Source: Gammaproteobacteria bacterium
GTDB lineage: Bacteria; Pseudomonadota; Gammaproteobacteria; CAJXQU01
Length of the DNA stretch: 57,598 nt
Direction of reading: 5' to 3'
Assembly: GCA_026984775.1 (NCBI GenBank)
Contig: JALSRM010000034.1
Coordinates: forward strand, 1-57,598
Below, piece after piece: positions 18,413-27,749 of this stretch. The position numbers were made by a program, and so were the translations under genes. The notes below the pieces were generated by a model, which was given only the letters and a program-made list of their open reading frames with translations, was not told the DNA's origin and did not search any database. How positions within the stretch are numbered: position 1 is the stretch's first letter; each line of letters starts with the position of its first letter.

Positions 18413-18510
18413 AGTTTCGTCATTATTGTTAATAAAAAGTGACAGAGGGATGATTGATAGCCTGGTTTAGGCGAACTTCCTCACAAGGAGAATTCTGCGT
18501 CCTATAGGCT

Positions 18511-18894
18511 TTACCTGGCGTTATTGATCATCTGGATGGTTTTTTCTTCCACCTCTTTTGCTATTTTCAGTAACTCTGGTTTATTTGACAAAGAGGATAT
18601 CATTTTGGCCGGTTTGATCAGCCCGATTTTAGTCTGACCCTTTTCCGTATAAACTGAGATCCTGCAGGGGAGTGCCATGTTCAGGTTCATATCGATGGCA
18701 AGTACCTGAGCCGCTTTTTTTGGATTACAAACTTCAAAAATCCGGCAATTCTCCTCGAAACTGATCCCCTTGCTGCGTAGTGTTTCTCCCAGATCATGAA
18801 TGTGGAGAACACCGAAGCCCAGGTTTTTTACTTCCTTCTCCAGGTCTTCTGATGCCTGTTGAAAAGATTTCTCGGTAGTAACGATATAGTACAT
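18511..18894 (-). CDS. DUF302 protein
   Basis: 127 residues. The YYIVTTEKSFQQASEDLEKE start and the LGFGVLHIHDLGETLRSKG and FEVCNPKKAAQVL segments match DUF302, a small alpha/beta family with a conserved cysteine in the ICNP/VCNP position (here at residue 56). Some members bind heme or related ligands, but the function is mostly unknown. No signal peptide. It stands alone on the minus strand between the btuF-like gene and yjdM. Confidence 0.82.
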   Translation of the reverse strand: MYYIVTTEKSFQQASEDLEKEVKNLGFGVLHIHDLGETLRSKGISFEENCRIFEVCNPKKAAQVLAIDMNLNMALPCRISVYTEKGQTKIGLIKPAKMISSLSNKPELLKIAKEVEEKTIQMINNAR

Positions 18895-19022
18895 CTTAAT
18901 ATTCCTCTTTTAGATCAGTAAATCAACGACTAACTATTTATTTTGCTGATGAATCAAGTATGGATCAATGGGTTCTTTCCAGTGAACATCATTATGGAAG
19001 CACCTGGCTAACCAGTATTTGA

Positions 19023-19364
19023 CTAGGCTTTTTTTACAAACTCGGATTTCAGTTTCATCGATCCGATACCCGGAATTTTACAATCGATATTATGGTCACC
19101 TTCAACCAACCGGATATTTTTTACTTTTGTCCCTACTTTGACGACAGAAGAAGTACCTTTGACCTTGAGATCCTTGATCACAGAGACGGTATCACCATCA
19201 TTCAGAACCGTGCCATGTGCATCTTTGACGATCTGTTCGTCTTCGTCATCTGAGCCAGCAGAATTATGTGACCATTCATTGGCACATTCGGGACAGATAT
19301 ACAACTCTCTGTCTTGATAAGTATAGGTTGAACCGCATTTTGGACAAGGGGGGAATGTAGCCAT
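19023..19364 (-). CDS. yjdM: YjdM (PhnA-type) zinc-ribbon protein
   Basis: 113 residues. An N-terminal zinc ribbon (CPKC at 7-10, CPEC at 24-27) is followed by the YjdM/PhnA core [20 protein letters not shown] and [10 protein letters not shown] at the end. The family is widespread and was formerly linked to alkylphosphonate uptake, but no phosphonate genes occur here and its function is unresolved. Good ribosome binding site just upstream of the ATG. Confidence 0.92.
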   Translation of the reverse strand: MATFPPCPKCGSTYTYQDRELYICPECANEWSHNSAGSDDEDEQIVKDAHGTVLNDGDTVSVIKDLKVKGTSSVVKVGTKVKNIRLVEGDHNIDCKIPGIGSMKLKSEFVKKA

Positions 19365-19418
19365 GTTTCGATTTCCTTATTTTTAGATGTTTATCTGATA
19401 GTCAGGTTTCAGGGAGTG

Positions 19419-22028
19419 TTAAAGGGAGAGACTCTTATCAACGATCTCAAACACGTCCTTTGACAGTCCTTTCTGTTGTCTGATCCGCTCGAGTTCTGTG
19501 CGCATCAAGCTTTGGCGTTGTTCATCGTACCGCTTCCAGCGCATAAAGACACGAACCAGCCTTGCAGCCACTTGTGGATTGAGTGGATCAAGCACCAGAA
19601 TCTGATCAGCCACGAAACGGTAGCCGGAACCGTCAGGCCAGTGGAAACAGCGCGGGTTATTCTGCGCAAAAGTACCGATCAGGGCCCTGACCCGGTTCGG
19701 GTTTTTGATGCTGAATCGAGAATGATCGAGTAGCTCACGGACTTGCTCCAGAGTCTCCGGTCGGCTGATGCTGGCCTGGATACTGAACCAGTGATTCAAG
19801 ACTAGAGCATCATCTTTCCATCGTTCATAGAATTGCTGGAGTGCGGTTGCTTTTTTTCCGTCGGTACTGGCAGCAAGTACTCTCAGTGCGCTCAGACTGT
19901 CGGTCATGTTGGTGGCTGTGGAGAACTGTTTCCAGGCCAGTTCCAGGGCCTGATCGTTCTCCAGGGTACCGAGATAGGCAAGTGCGCAGTTCTTCAGTCG
20001 GCGTTTTGCCATGCTCATAGGGTCGATGTTGTAGTCACCTTCGGTTTGATTACGCTCATAAACGAGTAAAAGATCGTCCTGCATGTATTCGGCGAGCGTT
20101 CGGCGGACAAACTGTCGTGCCTGGAAAATTGCTTCTGGATCAATCACCTCCATTTGCTCGGCAATGTCGGCCTCCGGAGGTAGAGTCATTGCCTCGGCGA
20201 TCAGGGCGGGATCTTCATCACTGAGCAGGGTTTTTCTGAAGGCATCGACAACGCTTTCCGTAAGCTCCAGACTGATCTGGTTTTGGCTGTCTGTTGTTAG
20301 ACCTTTCAGCACGCGCATGGCCAGTTGCTGACCGGCATCCCAGCGGTTGAAGGCATTGTCATCATGGGCCATCAGAAAGGCCAGCTGGTCGTTGTCGTAA
20401 TCAAAGTGTAGTTTCACCGGTGCTGAAAAATCCCGCAGTAGGGAGGGCAAGGGCTTTTCTGAAAGATTTTCAAATTCGAAACATTGTTCTTGCTGTGTCA
20501 GCGTCAGGAGGGTTTCTTCGATCAGTGGTTGACCCTTCGAACCCAACAGCCCCAGCCGGATGGGAATGACAAAGGGGTTTTTCTCATCTTGGCCAGGTGT
20601 CGGTGGGCAAGTCTGACGCAGGACCAGGGTGTATCGGCCATGTGATGCATCCCAGTCTTCACTCACATGGACTTCTGGTGTACCGGCCTGATCATACCAG
20701 TTCTGGAATTGCGACAAATCGACGTGGTTGGCATCTTCCATGGCTTTACGGAAATCGTCGGTGGTCACGGCCTGGCCGTCGTGACGTTCGAAATAGAGAT
20801 CCATGCCCTTGCGGAACCCTTCCTGGCCCAGTAGTGTGTGATACATGCGCACCACTTCAGCCCCCTTGTTGTAGACGGTCACCGTATAGAAGTTGTTGAT
20901 CTCCATATAGGACTGCGGACGAACAGGATGTGCCATAGGGCTGGCATCTTCGGCGAACTGATGTGTCCTCAGGATGCGAACGTCATCGATGCGTTTGACA
21001 GCGGGGGAGTTGAGATCGGCGGTAAAACATTGATCGCGGAAAACCGTCAACCCCTCTTTGAGGCTGAGCTGAAACCAGTCTCGGCAAGTTACCCGGTTGC
21101 CAGTCCAGTTGTGGAAGTATTCATGTCCGATCACACTTTCGATACCGAGATAGTCCATATCGGTGGCGGTCGCCGGAGAGGCGAGGACGTACTTGGAGTT
21201 GAAGATATTCAGACCCTTGTTTTCCATGGCCCCCATGTTGAAGTCATCGACGGCGACGATCATGTAGATGTCCAGATCGTATTCGAGGCCATAGGTGTCC
21301 TCATCCCACACCATCGCCCGTTTGAGTGAGACCATGGCGTGGTCGGTTTTGTCGATATTGTGATGCTCGGTGTAGATCCGCAGGTCCACCGTACGGCCGG
21401 AGCGGGTGGTAAAGGTGTCTTTTTTAACGGCCAGATCACCGGCGACCAGGGCAAAAAGGTAACTGGGTTTTTTGAAGGGATCATGCCATCGAACCCAATG
21501 GCGCCCGTTGTCCAGTATGCCCTGATCGATAAGGTTGCCATTGGAAAGGAGTACGGGGTATTTTTCCTGCTCGGCCTCGATTGTAGTGGTAAAAATGGCC
21601 ATGACATCAGGACGATCCAGGTAGTAGGTGATCTTGCGAAAACCCTCGGCTTCACACTGGGTGCAGAAATTGCCGTTGGAGAGATATAACCCTTCGAGCG
21701 AGGTGTTGGCAGAGGGGTTGATCTCGGTTTCAATCTCCAGCTCGAATTGATCAGGAACCTGATTCAGGGTCAGGGATTCTACGTTAACGGAATAGTGATC
21801 CGGCGAAAGTACCTTACCGTTTAGCCGGATCGCGATCAGCTTCAGTTCTTCTCCATTCAGAATCAGGGGGTGATCACCCTTCCCCTGCCGTTCTATTGTC
21901 AGTCTGGATCGCACACGTGTGGATTCTTCATCTAGGGAAAAATGAAGATCGACCGTTTTTATCCTGAATTCAGGTGGGCGGTAATTTTTGAGGTAAATCG
22001 TCTTTGCTGAAGTCTGTGTGCGATCCAT
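19419..22028 (-). CDS. pepN: aminopeptidase N
   Basis: 869 residues, the expected length. The exopeptidase motif GAMEN is at 266-270 and the zinc motif HEYFH at 302-306 with the third ligand Glu325 in LKEGLTV. It is a cytosolic M1 metallo-aminopeptidase that removes N-terminal residues during protein turnover. All catalytic features are in place, and alignment landmarks lie within a few residues of E. coli PepN positions. It is transcribed alone with a 243-base upstream gap. Confidence 0.96.
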   Translation of the reverse strand: MDRTQTSAKTIYLKNYRPPEFRIKTVDLHFSLDEESTRVRSRLTIERQGKGDHPLILNGEELKLIAIRLNGKVLSPDHYSVNVESLTLNQVPDQFELEIETEINPSANTSLEGLYLSNGNFCTQCEAEGFRKITYYLDRPDVMAIFTTTIEAEQEKYPVLLSNGNLIDQGILDNGRHWVRWHDPFKKPSYLFALVAGDLAVKKDTFTTRSGRTVDLRIYTEHHNIDKTDHAMVSLKRAMVWDEDTYGLEYDLDIYMIVAVDDFNMGAMENKGLNIFNSKYVLASPATATDMDYLGIESVIGHEYFHNWTGNRVTCRDWFQLSLKEGLTVFRDQCFTADLNSPAVKRIDDVRILRTHQFAEDASPMAHPVRPQSYMEINNFYTVTVYNKGAEVVRMYHTLLGQEGFRKGMDLYFERHDGQAVTTDDFRKAMEDANHVDLSQFQNWYDQAGTPEVHVSEDWDASHGRYTLVLRQTCPPTPGQDEKNPFVIPIRLGLLGSKGQPLIEETLLTLTQQEQCFEFENLSEKPLPSLLRDFSAPVKLHFDYDNDQLAFLMAHDDNAFNRWDAGQQLAMRVLKGLTTDSQNQISLELTESVVDAFRKTLLSDEDPALIAEAMTLPPEADIAEQMEVIDPEAIFQARQFVRRTLAEYMQDDLLLVYERNQTEGDYNIDPMSMAKRRLKNCALAYLGTLENDQALELAWKQFSTATNMTDSLSALRVLAASTDGKKATALQQFYERWKDDALVLNHWFSIQASISRPETLEQVRELLDHSRFSIKNPNRVRALIGTFAQNNPRCFHWPDGSGYRFVADQILVLDPLNPQVAARLVRVFMRWKRYDEQRQSLMRTELERIRQQKGLSKDVFEIVDKSLSL

Positions 22029-22194
22029 CCGTTTTCGATAAAGTCGGCAAAGCCAGAATGATACCCTTTTCTGTGCTTTGGTTCAGCAAGGAGCAGGGTG
22101 GAATACGAAATTCAATGGCTGAGCGGAATCTCTACAATATACTTCCTGAGTTTTCAGACACTCTGCGCTCAAGGTCTAAAAAGAGAAGATCGGG

Positions 22195-22226
22195 AGGAAT
22201 CCAGCACCAGGGGCTGCCGGATTCCT
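22195..22226 (-). terminator. hairpin after cytochrome c gene
   Basis: AGGAATCC (22195-22202) pairs with GGATTCCT (22219-22226), and GCA/TGC inside extends the stem past one mismatch. On the minus strand it lies 46 bases after the cytochrome c stop and is followed by CCCGATCTTCTCTTTTT. It probably ends that transcript. The rest of the 22029-22271 gap would hold the pepN promoter. Confidence 0.5.
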
Positions 22227-22271
22227 CAGGTTATTACCTCGGCCTTCTTTATATAAGCCAGGATCATCTAC

Positions 22272-22751
22272 TTATTCCTGGATGGATTTCAAATAGGTGA
22301 TCAGCGCATTGATTCGGCTTTTCGCTAGTTCTCCCGCATCGGTTCCGGAGGCCTCCTCAGCAAATTCAAGACCCCAGATCGGCATTTCCCGCGAGCCGTG
22401 GGCTGGAAACATTTCCGTGCCATCAATGATCTCGTAAACCTTATCGTATGGGAAATCCCCTCCGTTTCGTTTTACGATCTGTGTCAGATCGGCAGGTGCC
22501 TTTGTCAGAGCCTCTTTCATCGGTCCATCACCTTTGCCTTCAGTACCATGACAGACTGCACATTTTGTGTGAAAAGTCTGCCAGCCCATGTTAATGACAG
22601 GATCATCGGAAATGGTAAGTTTTTCCATTTCAAAGTGCTTTTCTTCTTCAGCTGAGATGGCAGAGGTGGCAAGCAAGATCATTGTTCCAGAAAGAACGAC
22701 ACCTAAAAAGACTGGGTTTTTTGACCCTGTTAAAACGTCTTTTCTTATCAT
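22272..22751 (-). CDS. periplasmic mono-heme cytochrome c
   Basis: 159 residues from the ATG at 22751, which has AGGAG eight bases upstream; earlier in-frame starts lack a binding site. A signal peptide ends at about ATSAISA (34). The heme site is CAVCH with Cys64, Cys67 and His68, and the methionine ligand is likely in the EMFPAHGSREMPIWG region. It resembles small class I cytochromes that carry electrons to terminal oxidases or from sulfur or organic donors. No oxidase gene is adjacent. An FNR/Anr-like box sits upstream. Confidence 0.88.
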   Translation of the reverse strand: MIRKDVLTGSKNPVFLGVVLSGTMILLATSAISAEEEKHFEMEKLTISDDPVINMGWQTFHTKCAVCHGTEGKGDGPMKEALTKAPADLTQIVKRNGGDFPYDKVYEIIDGTEMFPAHGSREMPIWGLEFAEEASGTDAGELAKSRINALITYLKSIQE

Positions 22752-22808
22752 CTTTTTTCTCCTCATCTTTATCTGCCCATACACTAATACAATACATGTC
22801 ATTGAAAG

Positions 22809-22822
22809 ATGATCTCGATCAG
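22809..22822 (-). promoter_or_regulatory. FNR/Anr-like box upstream of cytochrome c
   Basis: ATGATCTCGATCAG matches 8 of the 10 fixed positions of TTGAT-N4-ATCAA. Its centre is about 64 bases from the cytochrome c ATG, compatible with class II activation if transcription starts near 22774. GATC is very common in this window, which raises the chance of a random match. Confidence 0.3.
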
Positions 22823-22838
22823 AAAGTGGTCCGATTAT

Positions 22839-23430
22839 TTATAAACCCAGGTGAAGTTTTTCTTTGATCAGGCAGTATAATTCTTGGTGAGATGCAGGAT
22901 TGGCCACATTCATTGCTTTTACATCGGCCGGTTTTTCTACCAGCGAGATTCCAGCCGACGTATTTGTTGCGACCAGATCAGGTATGAGTTCGAACACTGC
23001 CGTGACTCCTTTGGCCAGTTCGTTCTGAGAAAATAGTTGCTGAATGATAATGCCAGTTCATGAATGGCGCTGGCGCCCGCTTCTGGATCGAGACCGGCAT
23101 GTGCCGCTTTACCCTAAATATTGATAGTGTATCGTGCAACGCCTTTTCGTGCAGTTTTGTTCGCTTCATCGATACCATGGAGGGTTCCATGACAAAACAG
23201 CGCTCTACAATTTTTATCCAGTCTTTGGATATAACGTCTGGAATGTGTGCTGCCGACTTCTTCATCGCCATTGATGAAAACAACAGGTGTCAACGGCTTT
23301 CTAGAGCTAGAGCTTGAATTACTCTCAGGGCAAAGATGATTTGTACCAGCCTTCCCTTCATATTAAAAACACCAGGGCCTCGAATGACATGACCTTTAGG
23401 TATCTTTGATAAAGTCCCCTTCTTGCAGGA
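22839..23430 (-). pseudogene. M20-family metallopeptidase remnant
   Basis: Minus-strand reading in three frames recovers the middle of an M20 (DapE/ArgE/CPG2-type) peptidase: IPKGHVIRGPGVFNMKG near 23390, then after a frameshift near 23300 TPVVFINGDEEVGSTHS, and, after an in-frame TAG at 23116-23114, GKAAHAGLDPEAGASAIHEL. A second frameshift near 23040 follows. The N-terminal ~100 residues with the first metal histidine are missing, and the C-terminal dimerisation and metal region is replaced by a segment (VEKPADVKAMNVANPASH) that I cannot place. The gene is clearly dead. Confidence 0.8.
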
Positions 23431-23767
23431 AACATTGGAAAAATATCGAGTATGGGCTTGTGACCGCTTTCTCGACAACGAGGTGATGCAGTCAGGCTGG
23501 TGTAGATCAGCTGAGATAGTTTCGGGAAACTGACAGTGAACTCGTCGGGACGCTCGATATTTTTGTAGGTGTTGTGTTTGCTGTACAGACAAAACCAAAA
23601 TAATTTTCCCAGCCCACGGGTGTAACCCTATGTTTCGGAGCCAGGTCTAATGTATCGTCATCTTCGTGAGTTCTGATCAGAAACAGAGGAGCGACCATAA
23701 AAAACCGGTCCCACACAGGCTCATCCAGATCAAGAGTAATGAGTTTTTCAGCTTCAGAGTTGGACAT
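23425..23767 (-). pseudogene. flavin reductase family fragment
   Basis: The first 62 or so residues are intact and read like a flavin-reductase-like FMN-binding protein: ITLDLDEPVWDRFFMVAPL, then APKHRVTPVGWENYFGFVC. A frameshift near 23585 moves the continuation (YKNIERPDEFTVSFPK, then SLTASPRC and GHKPILDIFPMFPA) to another frame. After FPMFPA the reductase sequence stops and M20 peptidase sequence begins within a few codons, so a deletion has joined the two genes. The C-terminal half of the reductase is absent. Confidence 0.75.
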
Positions 23768-23809
23768 ATCTTGACTTTTTTAAGGTAGATCAAATCAACT
23801 CATCGTGTT

Positions 23810-23823
23810 TTGACCTGGATCAG
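23810..23823 (-). promoter_or_regulatory. FNR/Anr-like box upstream of dead flavin reductase
   Basis: TTGACCTGGATCAG agrees with TTGAT-N4-ATCAA at 8 of 10 fixed positions and lies 43 bases upstream of the flavin-reductase pseudogene start. If real, it may be a leftover regulatory site. The surrounding 23768-24013 gap holds nothing else that I can identify apart from the terminator at 23960. Confidence 0.25.
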
Positions 23824-23959
23824 AAAGGGGTGATATGTTGGCTATTAATCAGGAAATAAAGATTGATGGGTAAAAAACTATGACCCAGGGATGCGTCATC
23901 ATTAGCACAAGCCAATGCATACGAAGTGAGCTATAGGGAACGCGACAAAGGCACCAAGA

Positions 23960-23982
23960 AAATCATTCAGGGTGAATGATTT
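23960..23982 (-). terminator. terminator after icd-aceK-CoA-binding unit
   Basis: AAATCATTC and GAATGATTT form a perfect 9-base-pair stem with a 5-base loop. On the minus strand it is 31 bases past the CoA-binding gene and is followed by TTCTT. It is AT-rich but well formed, and probably ends the icd operon. Confidence 0.6.
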
Positions 23983-24013
23983 GTTGCCATATTAATTACA
24001 GAAGAACTCTGGC

Positions 24014-24397
24014 TTATTGAGCCCTTCCACGGGCTTCAAATTGTTGAATTGAGAGGAGCACAAGTGTACAGGCAGACTGGACAAAGATCCCTTCTTCTTT
24101 CAAGTGGTTCATGACTTCGGTAGATTCAGATCCAGGATTGAAAATCACCCGTTTTGGTTTCAGCTCGATCAAATGATTATCCACCTGCTTCAGGTGAGTT
24201 GGATTGATGTAAACCGTAACCGTATCAATATTATGATCAATTTCGAGTAAAGAGTGGTAGCTTTTCAAGCCCAGAATCTCTTCTTCGTGAAGTGAGACAG
24301 GATAGACAATATGTCCTTGTTCAATGAGCTGAATTTGAGCCTTGTAAGCGTAGCGAGATGGATTGTTGCTGGCACCAAGAATTGCGACATGTTCCAT
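24014..24397 (-). CDS. CoA-binding domain protein (YccU-like)
   Basis: 127 residues consisting of one Rossmann-type CoA-binding domain. The start HVAILGASNNPSRYAYKA has the glycine-rich nucleotide loop, and the tail includes RVIFNPGSES and FVQSACTLVLL. Such single-domain proteins bind CoA but their role is not settled. It follows aceK by 10 bases and should share the icd-aceK transcript, which points toward a link with acetyl-CoA or TCA-cycle control; this is an inference. Confidence 0.85.
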   Translation of the reverse strand: MEHVAILGASNNPSRYAYKAQIQLIEQGHIVYPVSLHEEEILGLKSYHSLLEIDHNIDTVTVYINPTHLKQVDNHLIELKPKRVIFNPGSESTEVMNHLKEEGIFVQSACTLVLLSIQQFEARGRAQ

Positions 24398-24407
24398 AAT
24401 ATTCTCC

Positions 24408-26147
24408 TCAATAGTCTAAAGGAACAGTTGGCCGAAAATAGGGGATTACAGTAACAGCCTCTCCGGCGAGGTGTTTTGCCTTGATCTCATTCCAGTAATC
24501 TGGGGTAAGAAGTTCTCCATGTACTTTGACAAAGAGAGAGCGAAGTTCAGGTGTCATGGCTAGAAATCTCAAATGCTCTTCCGGAAAGATATCATTTTCA
24601 TTGACATGGTACCAAGTGTCAGCTCGTAACTCATCGTCGATGTTCGTAGCTTGAGGTATGGCCCTGAAATTACATTCAGTGATCAATGCGACTTCATCAT
24701 AGTCATAAAAGACGACACGCTTGTGCTGTGTCATGCCAAAATTTTTCAGTAAAAGATCCCCGGGGAAGATATTGGTCTGTGCCAGATCCTTCAGTGCTTG
24801 TCCATAATCAATGATGGCCAGCTCTGCCTCCTGTTGACTGACTTCCCGGATATAGAGGTTGAGAGGTCTTACATAGCGTTCGACGTATGTATGTCGAAAG
24901 ATAAGTTTATCGCCTTTAATTGATACTGTTTGTGAGGCATTTTTGATCAGATCCTCCCGAAGCACATCGGAGAACCGCTGGACTGGGAATTCAATGTTGA
25001 AAAACTCTTGGGTATCAATGAGCCTCCCTGCTCGGTCATGTTTCGAGACCAGTTTGTACTTATCGATAACGCCCTGACGCGAGATGGTTTTGGGAAAACC
25101 GAAACGATCGCGGATAACCTTGAATACCAGGTTATAGGAAGGTAGATGAAAAACGATCATGACCAACCCTTTGTCACCCTCTGCATGTTCAAACTTGTCA
25201 TCGGTTTTATAAAGGTGTTTGGTAAAGGCTACATAGCGCTCGGTTTTTCCCTGGCGCATGCGACCCAGTACAGTAAAGAGTTCATCGACAGGTTTGTCCG
25301 GCAGAACCGAATGCAGGAAATGGACCGCTGCTTCAACCGAGTTGGGATCGGCAAAATAATAGGAACGGGTATAACCAAAAACAATGCTCACTTCTTCCTC
25401 GCTCATGAGTACCGCATCGATTCTTACGCCATCGTCGGTATTTTCAAAAGCGATCACGATAGGAACTACCCGGTGTTTTTTAACAATCCGACCAACGAGA
25501 TAGGCACGTGCAGACTGGTAAAACAGGGACTCGATGAATTCAAAACGAATAAACTCATCGTTCCCCTCAAGATGTGTTTCACAAAAGGTCGAGACCTTGT
25601 CTTGCAGTGTAGTGACGTCTTTGCTGACGTCGGCATACGGAATACCAAAATCGACATCTTCCAGAACGTGTTCAAAAACAGTTTGTAGTGAACCCCAATA
25701 GGGATAACGACGAAGGTTAAGAGAAGCGATACGATCCTTTCCTTCATCCATGCTTGAGAAAACAAATTCCAGGTCAGGGTTATTGCCTATAGTGCCAAAA
25801 ACCCTTCGTGTAATTGAATTGAAGAAGGTTTTTATAAACCCGGAATCGGGAATATCATCGAGACGTTCGCCCAGATAGCTACGTATCTTGTTCCATAATT
25901 CTTGGTTATCTGCTTTTTCATCAAGCAGTTTCTTTATGGAATTCGCAACACGGTTTGCAGATTTTTCATACAATTCGATACGATCAGCAATATCTTGCTG
26001 ATGACCTTTCCAGTCTCTCTGAATGAAACGAACATGCGCCCGATCCGTGATCCGGTGAAAGTTTTGGTTATAACGCTGAAAGCCGTTATAAATTATCCTT
26101 GAACACTCCGCGACCAGATGATCATTTGCATTGGTATCTGGGATCAT
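24408..26147 (-). CDS. aceK: isocitrate dehydrogenase kinase/phosphatase
   Basis: 579 residues, the usual length. The protein is collinear with AceK through its N-terminal regulatory half and the kinase-like C-terminal half ([40 protein letters not shown] with the catalytic and metal-binding Asp/Asn residues). It adds or removes phosphate on a serine of isocitrate dehydrogenase, directing carbon to the glyoxylate bypass. Its ATG overlaps the icd stop (ATGA), giving a tight icd-aceK pair. No aceA or aceB is present in the window. Confidence 0.95.
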   Translation of the reverse strand: MIPDTNANDHLVAECSRIIYNGFQRYNQNFHRITDRAHVRFIQRDWKGHQQDIADRIELYEKSANRVANSIKKLLDEKADNQELWNKIRSYLGERLDDIPDSGFIKTFFNSITRRVFGTIGNNPDLEFVFSSMDEGKDRIASLNLRRYPYWGSLQTVFEHVLEDVDFGIPYADVSKDVTTLQDKVSTFCETHLEGNDEFIRFEFIESLFYQSARAYLVGRIVKKHRVVPIVIAFENTDDGVRIDAVLMSEEEVSIVFGYTRSYYFADPNSVEAAVHFLHSVLPDKPVDELFTVLGRMRQGKTERYVAFTKHLYKTDDKFEHAEGDKGLVMIVFHLPSYNLVFKVIRDRFGFPKTISRQGVIDKYKLVSKHDRAGRLIDTQEFFNIEFPVQRFSDVLREDLIKNASQTVSIKGDKLIFRHTYVERYVRPLNLYIREVSQQEAELAIIDYGQALKDLAQTNIFPGDLLLKNFGMTQHKRVVFYDYDEVALITECNFRAIPQATNIDDELRADTWYHVNENDIFPEEHLRFLAMTPELRSLFVKVHGELLTPDYWNEIKAKHLAGEAVTVIPYFRPTVPLDY

Positions 26148-27436
26148 AGATTCGCTATGAGTGCATCAGCAAATTCACTGCATTTGACTTCCTTTGCGCC
26201 TTCCATCAGGCGTGCAAAGTCATAAGTAACAGTCTTGTCTTCAATGGTTTTATCCATGGCATGGATGATTAAGTCTGCAGCTTTAGACCAACCCATATAA
26301 CGTAGCATCATTTCACCAGAAAGGATTAAGGATCCAGGGTTCACTTTGTCCAGCCCGGCATATTTTGGAGCGGTGCCGTGGGTTGCTTCAAAGATGGCAT
26401 GACCGGTGTCATAGTTGATATTACCTCCCGGTGCGATACCAATCCCACCGACCTGCGCTGCCAGTGCATCAGAGAGATAATCACCATTCAGGTTCATGGT
26501 CGCGATCACATCGAAATCTTTTGGACGTGTCAGCACTTGTTGTAGCGTGATATCCGCTATCGAGTCTTTGATCAGGATCTTGCCGGAAGCAAGTGCCTCC
26601 TCTTGCTCTTGATTGGCGGCTTCTGTCCCTTTTTCGGCCCGGGTTCGTTCCCATTGATCCCAGGTATAGGTCTGCTTGCTAAATTCAGTTTCAGCCAGCT
26701 GATAGCCCCAGTTTCTGAAGGCACCTTCAGTAAACTTCATGATGTTACCTTTGTGAACGAAGGTGATGCTCTTGCGACCGTTATCGATCGCATATCTTAT
26801 CGCTGCACGCACCAGTCGTTCTGTGCCTTCTTTGGAGACGGGTTTGATGCCGATCCCCGATGTTTTCGGAAAACGGATCTTGAGAAAATGATTTGGGAAT
26901 TCCTTCTCAAGCATTTCAAGAAAACGCTGGTTTTCTTCAGAACCGCTTTCAAACTCGATACCGGCGTAAATGTCTTCTGTATTCTCGCGGAAAATGACCA
27001 TGTCGACCAAATCGGGTCGCTTGACAGGTGAAGGGACGCCCTTGAACCAGCGTACCGGACGTAAACAAACATAGAGATCGAGAATTTGCCTGAGTGCGAC
27101 ATTCAGCGATCGAATACCGCCGCCAATTGGTGTTGTCAGAGGCCCCTTGATAGCGATTAGATATTCACGACAGGCCTCAATTGTTTCTTCGGGTAACCAG
27201 TTTCCGGTCTGCATATTGGCCTTTTCACCCGCAAGAATTTCCATCCACTGGATACGGCGCTTGTCTCCATAGGCCTTGTTGACAGCTGCATCCAGCACAC
27301 GAACTGATGCCCGCCATACATCCGGACCGATCCCGTCACCCTCGATAAAAGGAATGATTGGCGTGTTTGGCACATTCAGTTTGCCATTGGAGATTGTAAT
27401 TTTATTACCCTGGGATGATGTATTTGAATCAGACAA
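26144..27436 (-). CDS. icd: NADP-dependent isocitrate dehydrogenase
   Basis: 430 residues from a TTG start with AGGAAA six bases upstream; no in-frame ATG precedes the conserved start. The AceK target site is intact: Ser110 in [27 protein letters not shown] (31-40) and [19 protein letters not shown] are family hallmarks. The enzyme converts isocitrate to 2-oxoglutarate in the TCA cycle. First gene of an operon with aceK and a CoA-binding protein. Confidence 0.96.
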   Translation of the reverse strand: MSDSNTSSQGNKITISNGKLNVPNTPIIPFIEGDGIGPDVWRASVRVLDAAVNKAYGDKRRIQWMEILAGEKANMQTGNWLPEETIEACREYLIAIKGPLTTPIGGGIRSLNVALRQILDLYVCLRPVRWFKGVPSPVKRPDLVDMVIFRENTEDIYAGIEFESGSEENQRFLEMLEKEFPNHFLKIRFPKTSGIGIKPVSKEGTERLVRAAIRYAIDNGRKSITFVHKGNIMKFTEGAFRNWGYQLAETEFSKQTYTWDQWERTRAEKGTEAANQEQEEALASGKILIKDSIADITLQQVLTRPKDFDVIATMNLNGDYLSDALAAQVGGIGIAPGGNINYDTGHAIFEATHGTAPKYAGLDKVNPGSLILSGEMMLRYMGWSKAADLIIHAMDKTIEDKTVTYDFARLMEGAKEVKCSEFADALIANL

Positions 27437-27749
27437 GATAGTTTCCTCATCATTAATTTTTGAAGGGTGGTGATAACCCTATGAAAAAGTAAAAATTCTT
27501 ACTGAAAAGATAACTATAAATAAAAGCCAGCTTATTTTCCCATTATAGCGTATCTACCCTTTGTCTTTTATTCTGAATGGATGACGAGGTATGGAATCTC
27601 AAATTAACAGTTAGATATCAGATGTTCACAATTCTAGCTTGGGGACGTGATGTAGTGCATGTTATAGATAGAATACTTATGATATAGATCAATGAATCAG
27701 TTGCAGGGAGGGAACATCTTTTGATACTGAAAAATACAGGTAACTGAAA
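27437..27749. other. divergent intergenic region icd / 541-residue protein
   Basis: 313 AT-rich bases between two divergent genes. It should hold the icd promoter and the promoter of the plus-strand gene. AGGGT (27465-27469) and ACCCT (27476-27480) form a short inverted repeat 30-45 bases before icd. No coding sequence, RNA gene or known operator was recognised. Confidence 0.5.

Noticed and set aside
18895-19022. possible short gene between DUF302 and yjdM
   Set aside because: 128 AT-rich bases with no open frame or structure of note.
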